Below the pieces are notes generated by a model. It searched no databases. It worked only from the letters and a program-made list of their open reading frames with translations, and had not been told where the DNA came from. Of a stretch of 64,000 nucleotides of DNA, positions 1 through 7,404 are shown one piece after another. The stretch is from the NCBI RefSeq assembly GCF_003721565.1, contig NZ_RJJE01000017.1:434001-498000 (forward strand), given 5' to 3'. The DNA comes from Rufibacter immobilis (GTDB lineage Bacteria; Bacteroidota; Bacteroidia; Cytophagales; Hymenobacteraceae). A program made the position numbers and the translations under genes. Numbering within the stretch: the stretch's first letter is position 1; each line of letters begins with the position of its first letter.

Positions 1-842
1 TTCGTCCAACTGCCCCTTCCGTCGCCAGGGGCAGTTAATAAAGTAAGGTTCTCAAAAAACCTCACCATCACGTCAAAATCGAATTCTACCCCAAGCTTGG
101 TCAATTTGTCGACAAAGGTAATATAGTCATCCCGCAGGGGCGTGTATTGGTTGACGCTGTCGCAAATTGCTTTTCCTACTCCAATGTGATCGTGGGTCTC
201 AAACGTTATGCCGAACGCCTTCAGGTTAATGTAGAACTCGTCTAGGAATTCTCTGATCATTGAGTTGAGGCGGTTGGGGTGCCTGTCGTAATGGCTGTCG
301 AAGCTCCTCAGAAGGAAGGACGTCTTGAAGTTCATCGGTGTCTCCTCGAAGAGATACTTCGGCGCGGCACCCACCTTTGGCTTACTGTACAATGGGCGGT
401 CGTAGATGTTCCTGATCAGGGATTCGTAGTTCTTCTCGAATTGATCATTGTTAGACATATCTATGTATACCCTTCCTTCCAAAAACGTTGGCAGGAAGGC
501 GTTGCCTAGATTATCCCGCTCGACTACGATCGGGATAAATTTCTCTTGTGAGGTATCCTTATAGATCTTAGGGCTTATTATCTGTGTCTCGGTACCGACC
601 CCTCCACTTCTAGCGTCTGCCTTCTCAGAGTATTTCTTGTCAAGTATGATTAATACTTTATGGATGCCCTCCGATTTAACCATCGACTCCATGAAATCAT
701 AGAGGTCATGTCCTTCCTTCAAATCCCACTTATCAATCACGACCTCAATACCGTCAGCCATTAGTCTCTCCGCCAGGGCCAATACCCATTGCTCATGCGC
801 TGGCGTCGTCCAACTGTAGGAGATAAATACTTTTCTGTTCAT
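1..842 (-). CDS. SEFIR/TIR-like domain protein, C-terminus beyond window
   Basis: The minus-strand frame is open from the ATG at 842 to the window edge, at least 280 residues. The N-terminus reads MNRKVFISYSW, then VVIDKWDLKEG, KVLIILDKKYSEKA and GVGTETQIISP. These are the strand and box landmarks of the SEFIR branch of the TIR superfamily, about residues 1-150. In bacteria such domains act as signalling or NADase modules in antiphage and conflict systems. The remaining 130 residues are not recognised. An in-frame ATG at 860 would add six residues. A GGAG sits about 13 nt before the ATG at 842, so I prefer 842. The gene lies downstream of the minus-strand terminator at 955-998 and so probably has its own promoter. 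The C-terminal effector, if any, is outside the window. Confidence 0.8.
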   Translation of the reverse strand, partial: MNRKVFISYSWTTPAHEQWVLALAERLMADGIEVVIDKWDLKEGHDLYDFMESMVKSEGIHKVLIILDKKYSEKADARSGGVGTETQIISPKIYKDTSQEKFIPIVVERDNLGNAFLPTFLEGRVYIDMSNNDQFEKNYESLIRNIYDRPLYSKPKVGAAPKYLFEETPMNFKTSFLLRSFDSHYDRHPNRLNSMIREFLDEFYINLKAFGITFETHDHIGVGKAICDSVNQYTPLRDDYITFVDKLTKLGVEFDFDVMVRFFENLTLLTAPGDGRGSWT

Positions 843-954
843 CTGTAATGGAGCCTCCATACTTAAATGCTTGTGGATCCCAATATACTATATGATCACA
901 TGACTATATAAATAGAATTAGGGTATATTCTTAATTATGGGCTTTTACTAAAAG

Positions 955-998
955 CGCAAAAAAAGAATAGCCATACCAGTGTGACCCAGTATGGCTAT
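955..998 (-). terminator. Rho-independent terminator
   Basis: A perfect 10-bp stem (ATAGCCATAC at 967-976, GTATGGCTAT at 989-998) is followed on the minus strand by seven Ts. It would end a minus-strand transcript coming from the small peptide gene at 1145-1264. The plus-strand side has no T run. Confidence 0.75.
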
Positions 999-1080
999 AA
1001 AAATAGGCGGGGAAGTGCCTCTCAGATATAGATCATGTCGAGTAATTAACTTGACATCAATGACCTATACCTATCGAGTT

Positions 1081-1140
1081 ATTTATGGTGAGTAAGTCGG
1101 TAGCGGGTATTACCCCGCTACCGACTTACTCACCATAAAT
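1081..1140. repeat. Large hairpin, 26-bp perfect inverted repeat
   Basis: Positions 1081-1106 and 1115-1140 are perfectly complementary over 26 bp with an 8-nt loop. There is no T tract next to it, so it is not a simple terminator. It starts 5 nt after the stop of the small peptide gene and lies before the terminator at 955-998, so it would be folded RNA inside that transcript. Confidence 0.9.
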
Positions 1141-1144
1141 CTAC

Positions 1145-1264
1145 TTAGTTGCCCAAGTAGCCTACTAACAGGGGAAGCAGTTTTAAAATAGTCAGTAGTA
1201 TTTGTGATACTACAACCATAAACTGCCTATCCACCTTCAGAGAGAACTCAATTTTCAGCTTCAT
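1145..1264 (-). CDS. Small hydrophobic membrane peptide (39 aa)
   Basis: ATG at 1264 and TAA at 1145-1147 give 39 residues. A charged, amphipathic N-terminus (MKLKIEFSLKVDRQ) leads into one hydrophobic segment of about 22 residues (FMVVVSQILLTILKLLPLLV) ending in GYLGN. GGGAGG occurs upstream but about 30 nt away, so the ribosome site is weak. Within the coding region, 7-bp inverted repeats are nested around 1180-1235, and the stop is followed at once by the 26-bp hairpin and then a terminator. Single-helix peptides in such settings can be type I-like toxins or small regulators. I do not recognise a family. It is divergent from the HEPN gene at 1559. Confidence 0.45.
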   Translation of the reverse strand: MKLKIEFSLKVDRQFMVVVSQILLTILKLLPLLVGYLGN

Positions 1265-1558
1265 CTGTTTAAGGATTAGGTATGCTTATACATACACCTC
1301 CCTACAACCTACTCTATCTCTTTATGTGATCAAATGCTATTGAGTATTTCAAAAACATAAATTTTTCCAACAAGTTCCAAATATATCATTTTATAACAAA
1401 ATTGAAAGTTGAAAAGATTTCATAAAATGTATTTTCTCACGTGTAAAAATAAAAGAGCAAATCACAGTATCGGACTAAGGAATAGATAATCCTGAACAAT
1501 AATGATTGTCTAACCATAAATAGCTATCATTTACACCGTAAGAAAATAATACTGATAA
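1265..1558. other. AT-rich divergent intergenic region
   Basis: This lies between the small peptide gene (minus) and the zinc-ribbon/HEPN gene (plus), so it must carry both promoters. I could not find a convincing Bacteroidetes TTTG/TAnnTTTG pair and see no other gene. Confidence 0.5.
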
Positions 1559-2518
1559 ATGGAAAACCTAGATCTCCAGATCATGGCCGACGGTAAGGGA
1601 TACCTTGATCGGGAATGCCCATCCGCCGAATGCGGCTTCAAATTTAAGGTGCTACTTGCAGATTGGACAGGAAAGCTGAAGGATCAGGAAGTACACTGCC
1701 CACAGTGCGGCCATACTTCAGCTTACGGGAACTGGTTCACCACCGAGCAGGTAGAGGAGATCAGAGATAGGGCCATGCAACGCCTTGCCAGCATGGTTAG
1801 GCAATCCCTAGCGGGGGCAGCCGCTGATTTCAACAGGAGGCAATACAACAACCCCTTTGTTAAAATGTCCATTTCTGTCCGAGGGCCATCTGCGACTTTC
1901 CTGCTGCCCATCCCAGCAATGGAAGAGATGCAGCAAGTGATAGCCCGCACCGAGTGTGCCACCAGTTACGCTGTCGTGGGCAGCGCATTCTTCTGCCCTT
2001 GCTGTGGGCACAATTCCGCGGAAGAGACGTTCGATAACTCCCTCGCCAATATCGTTGGTATGGTAAGGAATCTTTCGATCATAAAAGAGGCGGTGTCAGC
2101 CGTGAGCACCGACGAGGCCGAGAACACCTGCCGCTCCCTGCTGGAGAAAGGGCTGTCAGACTGCGTGGTCACCATGCAGAGATTCTGCGAGGTGACGTAC
2201 GCTGGGTTATCTAATGCAAAGAAGGCTCCTTTCAACGCTTTCCAGAAGCTGGACGTGGGCGGGGATCTGTGGAGAGAGGTGTTCGGCACCTCGTACTCGG
2301 ATTGGTTAGAGGAGCATGAGATTGAGAGGCTTACCGTGTTCTTCCAAAGGAGGCACCTCTTACAGCATACCGAAGGTATGGTGGACGAGAAGTATATCTC
2401 CAAGACGGGTGACAACACCTATCGGGAAGGGCAAAGGATCGTCGTGCGGGAAAACGATGTGCTAGAGCTATTAGGTTATATAAAGACCATCAAGGAACGA
2501 ATCGTTCGTCAATTGTGA
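1559..2518 (+). CDS. Zinc-ribbon protein with C-terminal HEPN-type RX4H motif
   Basis: 319 residues. The N-terminal part has a zinc-ribbon pattern, C20/C25 and C47/C50 (HCPQCGHTS). A second CPCCGH box lies at 146-151. The C-terminus contains QRRHLLQHTEG with R265 and H270, the RX4H signature of HEPN ribonuclease domains with a polar residue directly after the Arg, followed by MVDEKY as in many HEPN proteins. HEPN domains are usually metal-independent RNases in abortive infection and toxin-antitoxin systems. The neighbours (SEFIR, HNH and a second RX4H protein) fit a defence role. The exact family is not recognised. The zinc ribbons may bind nucleic acid; that is inference. Confidence 0.7.
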   Translation: MENLDLQIMADGKGYLDRECPSAECGFKFKVLLADWTGKLKDQEVHCPQCGHTSAYGNWFTTEQVEEIRDRAMQRLASMVRQSLAGAAADFNRRQYNNPFVKMSISVRGPSATFLLPIPAMEEMQQVIARTECATSYAVVGSAFFCPCCGHNSAEETFDNSLANIVGMVRNLSIIKEAVSAVSTDEAENTCRSLLEKGLSDCVVTMQRFCEVTYAGLSNAKKAPFNAFQKLDVGGDLWREVFGTSYSDWLEEHEIERLTVFFQRRHLLQHTEGMVDEKYISKTGDNTYREGQRIVVRENDVLELLGYIKTIKERIVRQL

Positions 2519-2845
2519 ATTCAATATAATTAAGAAAATATGGCAACTATTTGCAGATTTTAATAGAAAATGCCTTTGCAAATTCTCTCATATTTATTTA
2601 ATAACAAGCATTTATATCATATTTGTTATCTAAAAAATACTTCCAATCGGCAACGAACAAATCGAAGGGTGAGGCCGTTTAATACCGTGCAGAACAAAAG
2701 AATCTCATGGACATGATCAACAAATAGTACTCCGCGCACTTTCGATGGCCGCACCAATCACGGAGTAATAGTGCTTCCTTGGGCTTGCTGGCAAGTACCA
2801 CGCGCTTTCCATATATTTGGAGAGATAAGTGATGCTGGTTTACAA
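2519..2845 (+). other. Gene gap upstream of HNH gene
   Basis: No gene is seen. The last 30 bases (about 2815-2845, containing GTGATGCTGGT) are near-identical to sequence at 7228-7253, upstream of the decayed HNH copy, so the duplication extends beyond the coding region. Confidence 0.5.
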
Positions 2846-3574
2846 ATGAAGAAAAGCAAGGAACAGGAAGGCCAATGTGCGCTATGCGGTGAGGTCAGGA
2901 AGCTGTCTTTTGAGCACGTTCCTCCTCAATCTGCGTTCAACGACAAGCCCATCCTGATGCAGAGCCACGAGCACTTATTTGACGATAAGAGCTATCTGTA
3001 CGGTAAGAAAAAGAAAAGCCCAAAGGGATTTGGGGGGTATACCCTCTGCGTGCAGTGTAATAACAACACTGGGGATTGGTACGCAAGGGATTTCGCGGAT
3101 TTTGCCCAACAGGGGATGGCAATCATAAAAAGCTATGAAAGGCTTCAGTACACAATCCGCGGCACGTACCACATCAAACCACTTAACGTCATCAAGCAGA
3201 TACTCACTATGTTCATGTCAGCGGACAAGGGTGGTCACCTACGATCCCAGAAGGATCTGGTTAGTTTCATCCTTGATAGGGATAGCAAGGCACTTCCCGA
3301 GAGGTATAAGGTTTTCCTGTATTCCACCCTGTCACCAATAAAGAGAATGATGGGATACTCTGCTGTTTACACTCCAGAACATGGTGTGCAGAAATGGTCA
3401 GAGATCAACTTCCAGCCATTTGGGTATCTTCTTGCCGAAGAATCCGCCGCCGCGCATGAACATATGTGTAACATCAGCAGCTTCGGAAACTTCGCTTACA
3501 ATGAAAAGCGCACAGTAAAAATAACAACCGCATTCCTGAACGTGGAATCGCCATGGATCGGTGATTACAAATAA
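2846..3574 (+). CDS. HNH endonuclease-like protein
   Basis: 242 residues from the ATG at 2846. This start is preferred over an in-frame upstream ATG at 2771 because homology with the decayed copy at 7273 starts at the same Met. C11/C14 (CALC) and LSFEHVPP (H24) followed by C68/C71 in LCVQCNNNTGDWY form a zinc-stabilised HNH/treble-clef nuclease core. The rest, about 160 residues, is unrecognised. HNH proteins of this layout occur in restriction and other defence loci. Only 68 nt separate it from the next gene, so the two may be co-transcribed. Confidence 0.75.
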   Translation: MKKSKEQEGQCALCGEVRKLSFEHVPPQSAFNDKPILMQSHEHLFDDKSYLYGKKKKSPKGFGGYTLCVQCNNNTGDWYARDFADFAQQGMAIIKSYERLQYTIRGTYHIKPLNVIKQILTMFMSADKGGHLRSQKDLVSFILDRDSKALPERYKVFLYSTLSPIKRMMGYSAVYTPEHGVQKWSEINFQPFGYLLAEESAAAHEHMCNISSFGNFAYNEKRTVKITTAFLNVESPWIGDYK

Positions 3575-3642
3575 AGGCAACCAGCAGGTTGATAATGCTC
3601 CGTGAAATACTCACGCTGGGATTTGAAACAAAATAAAGGAAC

Positions 3643-4482
3643 ATGAACCAAGTGCCGCGCATCAATATTCCCTTCGAGCAGTTGAAATCGATTGTTTTGG
3701 ACACTCTTGAACGGTTTGAAGGCTCTTTTGAGTTCAAGAACTTATGCAATATGATCGGGGCGACAGCGGTTCAGAAAGGGTTGGTATCAAACCCCCATCC
3801 CACCCATTACCAAACCTTTTATTTCCCTTTGCAAAGAGAGGATGAGAATCTTGTCCGCGAGATAATCTGGAACCTAATCGTCGAGCGGGTAGTCACGATC
3901 GGAGACTACCACAATGACTCATGGCCGTGGCTCAGCCTGACCGACTACGGTAAAACCGTTATCGGGTCTTTGCAGCCAACACCACACGATCCTTCAGGTT
4001 ATATGGATCGGCTGAAAAGAGAAGTGCCCGAACTTGACGGTATCATCGAAACCTACCTGTCGGAGAGTATTAGGACTTACAGCATCAACCAGCTTCTCTC
4101 TTCGACCATAACACTGGGGTGCGCCTCCGAGAAGGCGTTGTTGCTTCTGATCGATACCTACGCGGAAACTTTCAGGAACGGGCAAGCAGGCCAGCGGTTC
4201 GGGAAAAGAGTTGAGGGGAAATTCATCAAAACCCAATATGAGGAGTTTGACAAGGATTTCAAGCGTCACCTCGGCCAGTTACCATATGAACTGAGGGATG
4301 GCTACACCAATACTTTGTTGGGAGTGTTCGAGATGATCCGAAGGAACCGCAACTCCGCAGGGCACCCCACTGGTAAACAGATCGACAAGGATACGCTTTT
4401 TGCCAACCTTCAAGTATTCATTCCATACTGCAAGTATATTTATGATTTGAAGGAGTATCTGGAGGAATCCTCCCATGATTGA
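3643..4482 (+). CDS. Hypothetical protein with HEPN-type RX4H motif
   Basis: 279 residues. The N-terminal 110 residues look like a winged-helix-like region (WPWLSLTDYGKTVI is typical of such folds). The C-terminal half is helical and contains RRNRNSAGHPTG, with R236 and H241 giving the HEPN RX4H motif and Asn after the Arg. That is the pattern of catalytically competent HEPN RNases. The start ATG at 3643 follows AAAGGAAC. It is the last of three tandem plus-strand genes (1559, 2846, 3643) and the second in the group with an RX4H motif. A defence or toxin role is inferred from the motif and the neighbours; no named family was recognised. Confidence 0.7.
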   Translation: MNQVPRINIPFEQLKSIVLDTLERFEGSFEFKNLCNMIGATAVQKGLVSNPHPTHYQTFYFPLQREDENLVREIIWNLIVERVVTIGDYHNDSWPWLSLTDYGKTVIGSLQPTPHDPSGYMDRLKREVPELDGIIETYLSESIRTYSINQLLSSTITLGCASEKALLLLIDTYAETFRNGQAGQRFGKRVEGKFIKTQYEEFDKDFKRHLGQLPYELRDGYTNTLLGVFEMIRRNRNSAGHPTGKQIDKDTLFANLQVFIPYCKYIYDLKEYLEESSHD

Positions 4483-4887
4483 GTCGCAGCACCAGCAATA
4501 TAAATTTAACTATGCAGTGGCTGATCGTCAATTTGTCGCTATTGTTCTAGGGGGCACCGATCTTGACAGCTCGTTACCGTAAGGCCGATCCCCGCTTTCT
4601 CCAGTAACCGCACCCATGTGCTGTAATCATTTTTGCTCTCCGAGTACCGCTTCAGCAGCACGGAAATGGAGCAGTGAATCAGGTTTTGGATGCTCGTTTC
4701 AGTGGCCGTTTGGTTGTCTAGTTTCTAAATAGCTAAAGAAGAACCAAGGGATTGGAGCCAAGGCATCGTATTTTCACCATTCCGCCATGAGTATTAACAC
4801 CTGATAACTTAATCCAAAGCGGTTCCCTGCCGTATATTATTGGGGTATAGCAGTAACGCACAATGCTGGCTTTCAAAATGTTGCCTG
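4483..4887. other. Gap with a gene remnant
   Basis: No intact gene is seen. The minus strand carries an open stretch at 4539-4724, listed separately. The rest shows nothing recognisable. Confidence 0.5.
4539..4724 (-). pseudogene. Possible gene remnant without start codon
   Basis: A minus-strand frame of about 61 codons ends in TAG at 4539-4541. It has coding-like composition (for example LLKRYSESKNDYSTWVRLLE) but no ATG, and an in-frame stop lies just upstream at 4725-4727. This looks like the tail of a decayed gene in the island. The family is not recognised, and chance openness cannot be excluded. Confidence 0.3.
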
Positions 4888-5262
4888 ATGGGAGAGGTAT
4901 TGATCATTGACGACGACGAGGCAAGTATCTTCCTGACCAAACGCATCCTGAAAGGGCTGGGTTTGGCTGAGCAAGTCCATTACGCGGGCAACGGGAAGAA
5001 GGGGCTGGAGTTGATTGGAAAGGAAGCCGACCAGCTTATCCCCGATCTGATCCTGCTGGACATCAACATGCCCGTGATGGATGGGTTCGGGTTCTTACAG
5101 GAGCTGGGGAAGCTGGGCTTCTACGACATGAGCGGCACAAGGATCGTCATGCTCAGCAGCACGGAAGACCCAAGGGAGATTGAGAGGGCCAAAAGCCATG
5201 GGGTGACGGCGTTCATCCCCAAGCCCCTGACGAGGGAGAAACTGCTTGCCGTCCTGGGTTAA
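4888..5262 (+). CDS. Single-domain response regulator (CheY-like)
   Basis: 124 residues from the ATG at 4888; the upstream in-frame ATG at 4840 adds 16 residues that are not part of the fold. It is a receiver domain only: acidic pocket D8-D10, phospho-acceptor D58 in LLDINMP, S90/S91 switch in MLSSTED and K112 in PKPL. There is no output domain. Small receivers of this kind relay phosphate from hybrid or PAS kinases in Bacteroidota. The kinase at 5593 is the likely partner. Its presence inside the defence/mobile island is unusual. Confidence 0.9.
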   Translation: MGEVLIIDDDEASIFLTKRILKGLGLAEQVHYAGNGKKGLELIGKEADQLIPDLILLDINMPVMDGFGFLQELGKLGFYDMSGTRIVMLSSTEDPREIERAKSHGVTAFIPKPLTREKLLAVLG

Positions 5263-5347
5263 GCAAAGCGGCGCGCCAAGATCCCTTCGGAAGCGTCAGT
5301 GTCTCCATTTACGTGTAGACTTTATTCTGGACGTGATTACAGCTTAG

Positions 5348-5593
5348 GCGACCTCGGCTCGAAGACCCAGAGCCATTGCCACCTTTTCCGAGAACCTTTT
5401 TGCATTCACCCAACGGGAATGCCATTTTTATGGGGAGATGATACGCTTGGCTCGAAAAGGCAGCGTAGGTTCACCTACACTTTGCCTTGTGGATACGTCG
5501 AATTGGAAATCAATTTTCATAAAAGGTCTGTTTCACATCATAGATAACAGGTATATTGCGGAAGATAAGCGGGTCATTCATTTACAAGGCTAA
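5348..5593 (+). CDS. Small ORF translationally coupled to kinase, perhaps truncated
   Basis: The frame is open from 5348 to TAA at 5591-5593 (82 codons, 81 residues). The stop overlaps the kinase start as TAATG, a coupling signature. The only ATG is at 5438, giving 51 residues; the 30 coding-like residues before it suggest an alternative start or a 5' truncation. Readable parts include FSENLFAFTQRE and LCLVDTSNWKSIFIKG, which look like real protein, but no family is recognised. Possibly the end of a sensor subunit for the kinase. Confidence 0.4.
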   Translation, partial: ATSARRPRAIATFSENLFAFTQRECHFYGEMIRLARKGSVGSPTLCLVDTSNWKSIFIKGLFHIIDNRYIAEDKRVIHLQG

Positions 5594-6672
5594 TGGGAGA
5601 ATTTAAAAGGCAAGCGGCGGAGAACAAGAGGCTGTCCGAGCTGAACGAGGAGCTGGAGAACTATTTCAACAACACCATCATCCCCCAGCTTTTCGTGGAC
5701 GCCGACCTGATCCTGCGCAAGTACACCCCTGCCGCCATGAGGCAGTTCAGCCTCAGGGAAAGTGACATCGGCAGGCATATAGCCGATGTCTCCAACAACA
5801 TCCGTTTCCCTACCATCATAGAGAACATTCATGAGGTGATCGGCACCCAGCAAAGTCTGGAGAAGGAGATCCAGACCGCGGACAAGGTATGGTACCAGAT
5901 GAACATCCTGCCTTACCTCGTCAGGAAGGAGAACAGGACGAACGGTGTCATCATCACCTTCGTGGACATCAATGACCGTATCCTTACCCTGCAAGGGTAT
6001 GAGAGCCTTAACAAGAGCTACAGGACGGCCATCTATACCATTGCGCACGACGTGAGGGGGCCGCTCGCCAATATGGGCAACCTGATCAACATGTTGGTAG
6101 AAAAGCCCGCCAGTGAGGAAGACACACAGGAGGTATTGGGTCTGTTGGCTAGGTCTGTGGAGCACCTCCAAAAAACGGTGAAGGAACTCACGGAGATAGG
6201 TGAAAACGACCATGACTTCGGCACCGCCGCCACGAGGGTGAACTTCGAGAATCTGATAGAGGATGCCATGCTTGCCCTCAAGGACATGATACAGGCATCA
6301 GGCGCAAGGATCAGGAAAGAGGTAAACCAATCAGAGGTGAACCTGTCCAGAAAGAACGCAAGGAGCATCGTCTACAACCTGCTCAGCAACGCCATCAAGT
6401 ACAGGTCGCCAGACAGGCCACCTGAGGTGCTCATCAGCACGGAGCGGGTGGGGGATTCCATCCTGCTCTCGGTAAGGGATAACGGCAGGGGGATCGAGGA
6501 AGACAAGAAGTCCATGATCTTCGACCGCTACACCAGATTGCAGGATGACGTGGAGGGTTCAGGGGTTGGGTTGTACATCGTAAGAAACTTGGTGGAAGAG
6601 ATGGAAGGCCAGATCCAAGTGGAGAGCACCGTCGGAGTAGGGTCTGAATTCAAGGTATACCTCAAAGGTTGA
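5593..6672 (+). CDS. PAS-containing sensor histidine kinase
   Basis: 359 residues, soluble, with no membrane segment. Residues 1-25 form a short coiled coil. Residues 25-135 form a PAS domain resembling the one that follows CheB/CheR in chemotaxis-type fusion kinases (NNTIIPQLFVDADL, RKYTPAAMRQF). The HisKA phospho-acceptor is H152 in TIAHDVRGPL. The HATPase has an N box (NLLSNA, N266), G1 (DNGRGI) and G2 (GSGVGLYIV). It probably phosphorylates the receiver encoded at 4888. It may be the C-terminal piece of a former CheB-CheR-PAS kinase, but no CheB or CheR sequence is left upstream. The TAATG overlap with the preceding small ORF fixes the start. Confidence 0.9.
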   Translation: MGEFKRQAAENKRLSELNEELENYFNNTIIPQLFVDADLILRKYTPAAMRQFSLRESDIGRHIADVSNNIRFPTIIENIHEVIGTQQSLEKEIQTADKVWYQMNILPYLVRKENRTNGVIITFVDINDRILTLQGYESLNKSYRTAIYTIAHDVRGPLANMGNLINMLVEKPASEEDTQEVLGLLARSVEHLQKTVKELTEIGENDHDFGTAATRVNFENLIEDAMLALKDMIQASGARIRKEVNQSEVNLSRKNARSIVYNLLSNAIKYRSPDRPPEVLISTERVGDSILLSVRDNGRGIEEDKKSMIFDRYTRLQDDVEGSGVGLYIVRNLVEEMEGQIQVESTVGVGSEFKVYLKG

Positions 6673-6901
6673 ATAGCCTTGAGTCTGCTGCTGTACCTAC
6701 GGCATATCAAAGCCCTTCAAACGAAAACATCGTTACTCGGGCGGAGGAAACCTCTCCTATATTTCAGGTGCTGTGCAACCAAGCAGCGTGACTGAAGGCA
6801 TGAACGCACTTTGCCGATCATTAAATTACACAAGAGTGCTTCGCAAGTGGAACTGACGCGGCTCCAGAGGGGGAACCATACCCACAGGTGGTTATGCAAG
6901 T

Positions 6902-7111
6902 CTAGCTTTTCTGTTGCTGATTCTCCAGCTCTTTCAGCCGTTCGATCACCTTTTCCCGAATCGGTGCGCCCTCGGCTTCGTAAGCTTGGTTTGAGAGCTG
7001 TATTAAGTTCAAGTAGTAAAGGCACTGCTTAGCCTCTTGGTGTGTCAACCTGCTGATGTCAATCTCCCTGAAATATTCCAATAAAAAAGCCATATCCCAA
7101 GTGTACGACAT
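6902..7111 (-). CDS. Small hypothetical protein (69 aa)
   Basis: 69 residues, soluble, mostly helical, with a charged C-terminal helix (REKVIERLKELENQQQ). The composition is protein-like and no plausible gene competes on the other strand. No family is recognised. It stands alone between the kinase and the recombinase, in the same direction as the recombinase. Confidence 0.5.
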   Translation of the reverse strand: MSYTWDMAFLLEYFREIDISRLTHQEAKQCLYYLNLIQLSNQAYEAEGAPIREKVIERLKELENQQQKS

Positions 7112-7227
7112 TTAGCTGTCGTAGTATCGTGGAAAATACTGAAAAATGGAAAGGTAAACACAAACAAGGAAGGGTCGGGGAAACCTAATCCTGTCCAATA
7201 CTGCTGGCATCAACCCACCGTATTAAA

Positions 7228-7395
7228 TATAATGGGAGAGATTAGTGATGCTGGTATGGCATAGGTTCGTTTATGAAGGAAAACAAGGATCGGGAAGGCG
7301 TATGTGCGTTATACTGTGAGGTGCGCGAACTATCTTTTGAGCACGATTCCCCGCAATCTGTTCAAGTACTAAAAAAGGCTACCTTAAGCGGGTAG
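7228..7395 (+). pseudogene. Decayed second copy of the HNH gene 5' end
   Basis: From the ATG at 7273 the frame reads MKENKDREGVCALYCEV then RELSFEHDSPQS, clearly homologous to the start of the HNH gene at 2846. The similarity breaks off near 7360 and the frame runs into the recombinase terminator. The CxxC has shifted (CALYC) and VPP is lost, so it could not fold as a nuclease. Homology also covers about 25 bases upstream of the start (GAGATTAGTGATGCTGGT). Confidence 0.75.
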
Positions 7396-7403
7396 CCTTT
7401 TTT
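7371..7403. terminator. Rho-independent terminator after recombinase
   Basis: AAAAAAGGCTACC (7371-7383) pairs with GGTAGCCTTTTTT (7391-7403). The A and T runs make it work in both directions. It ends the recombinase transcript, whose stop lies at 7405-7407. Confidence 0.85.
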
Positions 7404-7404
7404 G

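Noticed and set aside
5299-5547. 82-aa plus-strand frame before the kinase
   Set aside because: The overlapping frame ending at 5593 has better coding content and coupling to the kinase.
5590-6213. 207-aa minus-strand open frame
   Set aside because: Antisense to the histidine kinase, which has full catalytic motifs; low-complexity His/Val-rich shadow.
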